Part shown: piece by piece, positions 41,487 to 46,968 of the stretch
Position numbering within the stretch: position 1 is the first letter of the stretch
Layout: the number at the start of each line of letters is the position of its first letter
IMG/VR virus record: IMGVR_UViG_3300027675_000009
Coordinates: 1 to 46,968 of that record
Length of the DNA stretch: 46,968 nucleotides
DNA from: a virus
Reading direction: 5' to 3' (one strand)
Program-made: the position numbers and the translations under genes
Notes under the pieces: generated by a model
What the model was told of the DNA's origin: nothing
The model's input: the letters and a program-made list of their open reading frames with translations, nothing else
Databases searched by the model: none

Positions 41487-42103
41487 CACTCTTCACAGAA
41501 GATATGGTGCATAAGGCGAGATTTGATAATGAGTTTTCAGTATACCAATATCGAACATCAGATACAGCAGTATATCCTAATGACACTGCACTACACTATC
41601 TCGCGTTAGGTATCTTCGGAGAGTGTGGTGAGATCGCTAATAAGGTTAAGAAGCTCTTAAGAGGCGATTACGAAGGCAAAGGAGTAGATGCACATAACAA
41701 ATTCGTCGATGGGATTATAGACGAGTGCGGAGATGTGATGTGGTACTGTGCTCAGCTACTCTTAAAGACGAATACAGACTTCGGGAACTTAAGTAAGTAT
41801 GAAACGTTTGAAGAATACAGTACCTCTCAAAAGAAACTAGCCTCAACTTATACGAGTGGTCCCGCTGAAATTGTACTTCAGCTTGGTCGTAGTGTAGGCT
41901 ATCTCTCTGATATCATTGGCGGACAGGGCTTCAACGATGAGTACATCGGAGACGTTACCGCCTGCGTCATGTCAATCACTCAGTCTATTTGTCTCTTATC
42001 ACTTGTACTTGATCGCCCTTTTACATCTATCTTCACACTTAACCTGGATAAACTTAAGGAACGTCAAGGCAATAACACAATCAAAGGAGACAACCGTGGC
42101 TAA
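41483..42103 (+). CDS. MazG-like nucleotide pyrophosphohydrolase (206 aa)
   Basis: ATG 41483 overlaps the polymerase stop; the upstream in-frame ATG 41456 lies inside the polymerase. The metal motif is LALGIFGECGEIANKVKK (E-x2-E) and IIDECGDVMWYCAQLL (E-x2-D), the mark of all-alpha NTP pyrophosphohydrolases. The second half has a second, helical pack ending in LNLDKLKERQGNNTIKGD, usual in phage MazG-like proteins. It may clear modified or wrong nucleotides, or blunt (p)ppGpp-type stress. Confidence 0.87.
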   Translation: MTLFTEDMVHKARFDNEFSVYQYRTSDTAVYPNDTALHYLALGIFGECGEIANKVKKLLRGDYEGKGVDAHNKFVDGIIDECGDVMWYCAQLLLKTNTDFGNLSKYETFEEYSTSQKKLASTYTSGPAEIVLQLGRSVGYLSDIIGGQGFNDEYIGDVTACVMSITQSICLLSLVLDRPFTSIFTLNLDKLKERQGNNTIKGDNRG

Positions 42104-42428
42104 AGAATATCAACAGCCGACTCGTACTACCAAAGATGACGATGATGATGCACGCAAGCAGTCGGGTGCTCAAGGTACTGGTGTAAACATGAGTAATCCT
42201 GCTGATGATAAGATTGCGAAGGAACAGCAGGCTCAGTCTGATGCCGCTGCAAAGGAACGTCAAACCTACCTCGATGAGATGAACCGACGCATTGGTGAAG
42301 TTGTAAACTTCGCATCTCAGCATAAGGATAAGAACCCTCAACTCCTTAACCTTACTTCTGAGGCGTTGAAGAATGCTGCAAGTCAAATCGATGCCGCTAC
42401 CCCTCAAGGTGTGTCGAGGCCAGCATGA
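42096..42428 (+). CDS. Hypothetical protein (110 aa) upstream of the Acb2-like gene
   Basis: GTG 42096 is chosen since AAAGGAG precedes it; the frame is open to 41916 but that part lies inside the MazG gene. Disordered first 45 residues with an Asp run (DDDDD), then a helical hairpin (AAAKERQTYLDEMNRRIGEV; LLNLTSEALKNAASQID). It overlaps the neighbours by 8 and 4 bases. Function unknown; it might cooperate with the Acb2-like protein but nothing proves it. Confidence 0.65.
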   Translation: MAKEYQQPTRTTKDDDDDARKQSGAQGTGVNMSNPADDKIAKEQQAQSDAAAKERQTYLDEMNRRIGEVVNFASQHKDKNPQLLNLTSEALKNAASQIDAATPQGVSRPA

Positions 42429-42631
42429 CTAAAGGCGAAACACTAGTACGTAAATCCTTCAATCCTAGCTCCAACCCCGATGTAGAAGAGATCAAGCAAC
42501 GAGCAGCAGACTTGATTGACTGCATTGAGGCGCATAAAGATAAAGATCCCCGTCTAAGTGCCCTCGCTATCACCAGCTTCGAAGAGGGTGCTATGTGGGC
42601 TGTTAAGTTGGTGACTACAGAGAGTAAGTAA
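42425..42631 (+). CDS. Acb2/Tad1-type hairpin protein, anti-CBASS/Thoeris sponge candidate (68 aa)
   Basis: The KSFNPSSNPDVEEIKQRAAD start and DPRLSALAITSFEEGAMWAVKLVTT end, enclosing two helices, match the Acb2/Tad1 hairpin (DUF7681) family as I recall it: the ExxxMWAVK helix is its most constant part. Family members oligomerise and bind cyclic nucleotides made by CBASS or signals of Thoeris, so they blunt host defence. Here it sits between a small helical gene and the primase-type ATPase, four- and one-base overlaps. Ligand is inferred. Confidence 0.78.
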   Translation: MTKGETLVRKSFNPSSNPDVEEIKQRAADLIDCIEAHKDKDPRLSALAITSFEEGAMWAVKLVTTESK

Positions 42632-44052
42632 TGCTGAGCATTACAGCCCCGAAGGATAGCTATATCGAACTCTTCATGTCTCTACTAAAGGATCAAGAGA
42701 CTCCGAGTGAGTATGACTTCTGGGCTGCTGTCTGGACTATAGGAGCCGCTGTAGGTCGATCATGTTACATCGACAGGCCGCGCGCTCCTATTTTCTTTAA
42801 CTGGTACATAGTCATATGTGCTGAGAGCGGTATGACACGTAAGTCCACCGTGATTAATTTCGCGAACGATATACTAGAAGGTTGCCTACCAGAATGTGCG
42901 GATATTATACAAAATAAAACCACCCCTGAAAAACTCTGGAGTTTGATGGCTAATAGGAGTGGACAATATGGCCGAAGTCACATCGTACTTAATATATCCG
43001 AGATGGTTACATTCTTCGGACGCGAGGGATATTCGATGGGGATGCCCGTATTGCTCACGGACCTTTATGATTGTCCTACAAAGCGGGAAGGAGGAGGTTC
43101 CGTTAACTACGGGACACTTCCCCTCATTAATCCCTTTATTACACTCATCGCAGGTAGTACACCGAGCTGGCTTGCGAGAGCTATTAATCCTGATGTCATC
43201 GAGGGTGGCTTCACATCCCGTGTTATCTTCATCAATAGTGACTACAGGAAAAAACTAATCTTCTGGCCTGATGAATTAGCTAGACCTAATATACAAGCTG
43301 CGAAGGAGTATTTAAATGCCATTCGAGATCATGCTGCCCGACTACACACTATCCAACCTGATGAAAAGGCGAAAGCGTTTCTTACTAAGTGGTACGGGAC
43401 TCGGACTTTTAATGCAGACACTTACAGTCGCAGCTTTGAGAGCCGAGAAGATAGCCACGTTCTTCGGCTCGCCGGTACCCTCGCTCTTAGTCAACTCAAA
43501 TCCTCTATTGGGCTTAGTGAGGTCGAACTGGCGCTTTATGCTATTTCAAGGGCAAAGAAGTCTGGTCGTTCGATCTTCAAATCAGCGGTATCTAATCTTA
43601 GACTTGCAAACGGGCTCGATAAGATACGGGAAGTCCTCTTGAAGCGTGGACTTAACGGTATCAATAATAAGGAGCTACATCTACGTGTACGCTACCTCTT
43701 AGGAACGATGGATTATAACGGAGTGATGGATATATTAATAGATACTGGTGCAGTGAGAATGTATCAAGTAAGTAATAGACGAAGTGAGAAAAGCTCGCGC
43801 TTCACTAAGTACTTCATGGCTACAACGAAGATACTAGATAAGAAGATCTGGCACGAAGTCTTAAGTCGAAGTGGACAGCTTAACGAGGACGTTCATCCCC
43901 AGCCTGACGAGACGAAGCCTGTATTGCCTTCGTCAAATTCTCTGGCGTTAGAGGACCATACTTCGACTCAAAAGCCTTCCCATTCGGACTTGTCTTCATT
44001 ACCTTCCATTGATCTGAGTATATCGTATACATCCGATGATCTAGATCGTTGA
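42631..44052 (+). CDS. DUF3987-like primase/helicase ATPase (473 aa)
   Basis: ATG 42631 shares a base with the previous stop. The nucleotide-binding region ICAESGMTRKSTVINFA (~residues 67-83) is the G-x4-R-K-S type Walker A of DUF3987 proteins, and HIVLNISEMVTFF a Walker B with SE. It ends the replication arm and is the only primase-helicase-like gene seen. The last ~60 residues (Ser/Pro/Asp-rich, SSLPSIDLSISYTSDDL) are encoded antisense to the end of the giant virion gene, hence likely a recent extension. Confidence 0.78.
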   Translation: MLSITAPKDSYIELFMSLLKDQETPSEYDFWAAVWTIGAAVGRSCYIDRPRAPIFFNWYIVICAESGMTRKSTVINFANDILEGCLPECADIIQNKTTPEKLWSLMANRSGQYGRSHIVLNISEMVTFFGREGYSMGMPVLLTDLYDCPTKREGGGSVNYGTLPLINPFITLIAGSTPSWLARAINPDVIEGGFTSRVIFINSDYRKKLIFWPDELARPNIQAAKEYLNAIRDHAARLHTIQPDEKAKAFLTKWYGTRTFNADTYSRSFESREDSHVLRLAGTLALSQLKSSIGLSEVELALYAISRAKKSGRSIFKSAVSNLRLANGLDKIREVLLKRGLNGINNKELHLRVRYLLGTMDYNGVMDILIDTGAVRMYQVSNRRSEKSSRFTKYFMATTKILDKKIWHEVLSRSGQLNEDVHPQPDETKPVLPSSNSLALEDHTSTQKPSHSDLSSLPSIDLSISYTSDDLDR

Positions 44053-46968
44053 TCTTCTTCGCTTGTCCTTGCGCTGCAATGTGACGCTGGAGTGGGGATT
44101 GTGGGATGGATGGATCACTGCCTACCGTCATAGCCTGATGCTGAGATCGAGCTACGTCACGGGCCTCCTTGAGCTTTAGATAGGGGCCTGAGAAGAATGC
44201 GACGTGTACCTGAGCCATGAGCGCACGGACATTGGGATCATCTACAGGCGACCCTACAACGGCTCCCGGAGCCACGTTCGTCTTCTCTAGTGTGTTGATC
44301 CTAGCATTAGGCGTCAACGCTCTCCGCACCCCCGGCTCCGCTGACATCTGTGCTTCCACACCATTCTTAAGGATAGCCATATCCTTCTGCAACTTCTCAG
44401 CAATCGGTGTGTAGATGTAACGACGAGAAGTCTCAGGCCAAATGTGATGAGTAATCGGACTACCGATAGAGAGTGATGTACCGAGCTTACTCGCGCCTTC
44501 TGTAATACCCTTCTCTATAGAACCTCCCTTAGTCCTAGTATGTATATCGCCAACGTTAACACTTTCGAGCATCGATGTTAATACAGTACCGAATGCTCCA
44601 TTAAACGTATCATACCACGCATGAGGAATACGTGATTGTGGAGACATCTTATCTTTATTCGCTCCACCAAAGTTGAAGTCTTTAATATCTCTAAATGGCG
44701 ACTCCATGTTTGTTAGTTTACCGAGTTCAATCTTCTTACCAAACTGTCCTGCTACACCTTGCACGAGAGGGGGAGTAGCTAAGCCAAAGACTGCATCTCT
44801 CGCTTGCTTCATATCCTCAGAGAGTGTCTGAGGCACTACCACATCCTTATTCTCGATAGCACCAACTCCCCGCATGAAATGGATGACGGGTAATACCCAT
44901 ACCATCATTTCAGGTTGCATAGGGATAAGTATATTCTCTTGTTCTGGTGTTCCTCGTGGTACATCGATGCCCATCATACGCGGAAGGAAGCGAATAGGAT
45001 TAGGGATCGGTATATTCTTCGACCTTATTTCATTCGGTAGTTCGTTATAGAACCACTGACTACTCTCTTTATCCGAACCGACTTGATTATAGGCCCATGC
45101 AGCAACAAGACCGAAGGATGCAAGTCGCGTGATGTTCTCCGCAGGTGCCTCCTTTATACGCTGCTTCATATAGCGGATAGACTGTTGCGCTGGATTAGAC
45201 CACGGGAATATAGAGACGAGTTTCTGTATCGCTGGATTACCACTAATGCGCGCCATATCACCACCGATAATACGAGCTTGATCGGCAATGAACTCTTCGG
45301 ACATTTGTTTAGCTTGTTTACGTCCCTTAGCTACCTCGCGTTTAAAGAGATTAGTGTTCTGCGATAACGCCATCGTCTTAGGTGCATCTATCATCACCTG
45401 TAGCATCGATAGATAACTATTAGCCGCCGCTTTATACTCAGGACGCTTTGCAGTGATAGCGTTGATCTTCTGTATCGTCGATAATATCTCATCACTCGAA
45501 TTAGCTACTTGTCCCGTCTTATACGCCTTAGTTAGATTGGTCCAAGAGGTATCGTAGGCTTGAGACATAGCCTTAGCCAACGGGCCTAGTATCTGTTGTG
45601 CTCCCGGTATCTTACCAATACCCGTCCTCGCAGCTAGATCAGCTTCCCACCTTTTAGCGAGGATATTCCCCCCAAACTCTGAGATCGCTGCCTTGATTGC
45701 GTAGTAGGGATAAGAGGCGAATACGTTAATAATCGCCTCCGGTCCCGCTGCAATCGCGCTAATAATACGTGCGTTCACACTACCCATGCCGAACATGCGA
45801 GCAGCGGAATAGCTGATAGGTCCATAGGCCATCTTACGATGACGGAGCAGTGAACCAGACAACATGTCGTATATATTACTGGTGAATAGACCAAACGATG
45901 GTGCTCCGGGACCAGTGATAAGTGCCTGCGATATCTTACGTACCTCATTCATTACAGGTACTACCGCAGCAGGAGCGAACTTAAGCATCTCATCGATATG
46001 CTTCTCATTATGCCTTACTAATATAAGCGAACCATTCTCTGCTCTATATGCATAATGAAATCCAGCAGCATTACCCTTTCCGTCTATCTTATCTTGTACC
46101 CATTTAAGCTTATCTCGTATCTGGTGTTCTGGAATGGTAGCTACGACTTCGAGATACTTCTCATTAGCGTTCTTCGGTGCGCTCTTCATCATCTCAGTGT
46201 AGTCGCTCATCGCTCTATTCTGAGCTATAGCCTGACGTACACGCTGAGACATATGACTTAGTTCAGCGAATGGATCAGTGGGATTATTCACACGAGGATG
46301 TGGTTCGAACCCAGGTGCTGGAGAGTAACGCGACTCCCCACTCGCGTTCATATACCCCTTACGTACCTTATCTCTAGTTGCTGATCGGTAGAGACTAAGT
46401 ACCGTATTGGGATCGGAGTTAACGAGATGCGGTGAGTATGCCTCTTTAGCTAGATGTGTCTGTCTCTGTAGCCATGTCTTCTGAGCAAGAGGATTATCCG
46501 TAAGATGATAATTCCCCTTACGTACATCCATCTTCATCCGATGTGCTTCGGAAGGAGACATCGTAAATCCAGCTACAGCTTCATCGAATATGTCATCATA
46601 CCTACTATGAAGCTGAGCCTCGATCTGCTTAATCTTCGGGTCTTGTGAGGACTGCCTTAGTCGCGCTTGTACATCAGCACGACTCTCTGTCATCATCGAA
46701 TGCCGTAAATTCGGATCGGCATCATGACGACGCATAGTCTGCTCAGCCTGAAATGCATTAACCTCATCCTGCAACTTTTGTATCTTCGCCGCATTCGGTC
46801 GCTTGCTCGCTTGTGCTGCTGCTAATTCAGCTTGCGAGTCGTTGAGTAACTTAGTAGTCCTCGCGATTGCCTCCGTATCACCCCAACTGCGATACTTATC
46901 AGCGAAATGCTGAGTCACCTTATTAATAAACGCTGGATCTTCTCTCGTAAACTGTTCGACGATAGGAG
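43880..46968 (-). CDS. Giant virion/ejection protein, C-terminal part (~1029 aa)
   Basis: The frame is open from the window end down to the stop at 43880 and continues the gene at 1-1288; total about 1409 residues. Long helical regions dominate: a coiled coil near the join (AELAAAQASKRPNAAKIQKL), a polar-to-hydrophobic helix set at ~residues 340-440 of this part (ISAIAAGPEAIINVFASYPY), then IFPWSNPAQQSIRYMKQRI and an aromatic PNPIRFLPRMMG stretch that recall the LPD38-type region of large phage internal proteins. I infer a DNA-ejection protein that inserts into the host envelope; no catalytic motif is seen. The last 173 bp overlap the convergent primase gene. Confidence 0.8.
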   Translation of the reverse strand, partial: PIVEQFTREDPAFINKVTQHFADKYRSWGDTEAIARTTKLLNDSQAELAAAQASKRPNAAKIQKLQDEVNAFQAEQTMRRHDADPNLRHSMMTESRADVQARLRQSSQDPKIKQIEAQLHSRYDDIFDEAVAGFTMSPSEAHRMKMDVRKGNYHLTDNPLAQKTWLQRQTHLAKEAYSPHLVNSDPNTVLSLYRSATRDKVRKGYMNASGESRYSPAPGFEPHPRVNNPTDPFAELSHMSQRVRQAIAQNRAMSDYTEMMKSAPKNANEKYLEVVATIPEHQIRDKLKWVQDKIDGKGNAAGFHYAYRAENGSLILVRHNEKHIDEMLKFAPAAVVPVMNEVRKISQALITGPGAPSFGLFTSNIYDMLSGSLLRHRKMAYGPISYSAARMFGMGSVNARIISAIAAGPEAIINVFASYPYYAIKAAISEFGGNILAKRWEADLAARTGIGKIPGAQQILGPLAKAMSQAYDTSWTNLTKAYKTGQVANSSDEILSTIQKINAITAKRPEYKAAANSYLSMLQVMIDAPKTMALSQNTNLFKREVAKGRKQAKQMSEEFIADQARIIGGDMARISGNPAIQKLVSIFPWSNPAQQSIRYMKQRIKEAPAENITRLASFGLVAAWAYNQVGSDKESSQWFYNELPNEIRSKNIPIPNPIRFLPRMMGIDVPRGTPEQENILIPMQPEMMVWVLPVIHFMRGVGAIENKDVVVPQTLSEDMKQARDAVFGLATPPLVQGVAGQFGKKIELGKLTNMESPFRDIKDFNFGGANKDKMSPQSRIPHAWYDTFNGAFGTVLTSMLESVNVGDIHTRTKGGSIEKGITEGASKLGTSLSIGSPITHHIWPETSRRYIYTPIAEKLQKDMAILKNGVEAQMSAEPGVRRALTPNARINTLEKTNVAPGAVVGSPVDDPNVRALMAQVHVAFFSGPYLKLKEARDVARSQHQAMTVGSDPSIPQSPLQRHIAAQGQAKKINDLDHRMYTIYSDQWKVMKTSPNGKAFESKYGPLTPENLTKAIQASSRQAGDERPR
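46821..46968. repeat. Terminal redundancy, right copy
   Basis: This 148-base copy of 1-147 has the extra T that keeps the giant gene in frame, so it is the better version. Removing one copy gives a circular unit of about 46,820 bp. Confidence 0.9.

Overview
The window is an essentially complete genome of a tailed double-stranded DNA phage with a short-tail (podovirus) gene set. The first 147 bases repeat as the last 148, so the unit is circular or circularly permuted, about 46,820 bp. The join cuts one very large virion gene; the left copy lacks one T near base 22, which breaks the frame there only. I see no integrase, repressor, phage RNA polymerase, tRNA or CRISPR array. This suggests a strictly lytic phage that uses host RNA polymerase. 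The host is probably a Gram-negative bacterium (soluble GH19-type endolysin without a signal peptide, virion transglycosylase, spanin-like protein), but nothing fixes the genus.

Minus strand (24957 down to 1, continuing across the join from 46968 to 43880): the virion and lysis arm. In transcription order: a small virion-type protein, a transglycosylase with a long disordered tail, a probable small terminase, three small proteins, a collagen-like tail fibre with a self-cleaving chaperone end, two small proteins, a lysis cassette (two-span holin candidate, one-span spanin/holin candidate, endolysin), large terminase, portal, scaffold, major capsid, two head proteins, tail tubes A and B, a second chaperone-ended fibre, a GNAT-type acetyltransferase, three small ejection-type proteins, and a protein of about 1409 residues (the ejection/internal protein).

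Bases 24958-25729 are a non-coding divergent control region. It has a near-consensus sigma70 promoter, alternative G/C-run hairpins, short direct repeats and a palindrome that recurs elsewhere. The replication origin could lie here.

Plus strand (25730 to 44052): the early and replication arm. A compositionally distinct first gene with its own terminator is followed by a tightly packed series of about 25 small genes, many of them zinc-ribbon proteins, with one HNH endonuclease. Then come a Cas4/RecB-type nuclease, a Sak4-like ATPase, a DUF669/SSB-like protein, an SF1 helicase, a nucleotide kinase, a family A DNA polymerase carrying an N-terminal uracil-DNA-glycosylase-like domain, a MazG-type pyrophosphohydrolase, an Acb2/Tad1-type cyclic-nucleotide sponge and a DUF3987-type primase/helicase ATPase. 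The two arms converge and their last genes overlap antisense by 173 bp.

The most unusual points are the UDG-like/PolA fusion whose glycosylase motif has Asn in place of the expected His, the recurring TTATACRTATAA palindrome just upstream of ribosome sites, a family of C-rich-loop hairpins sharing TTGATAGCCCC, and a duplicated carbohydrate-binding-like module in tail tube B and a tail fibre.
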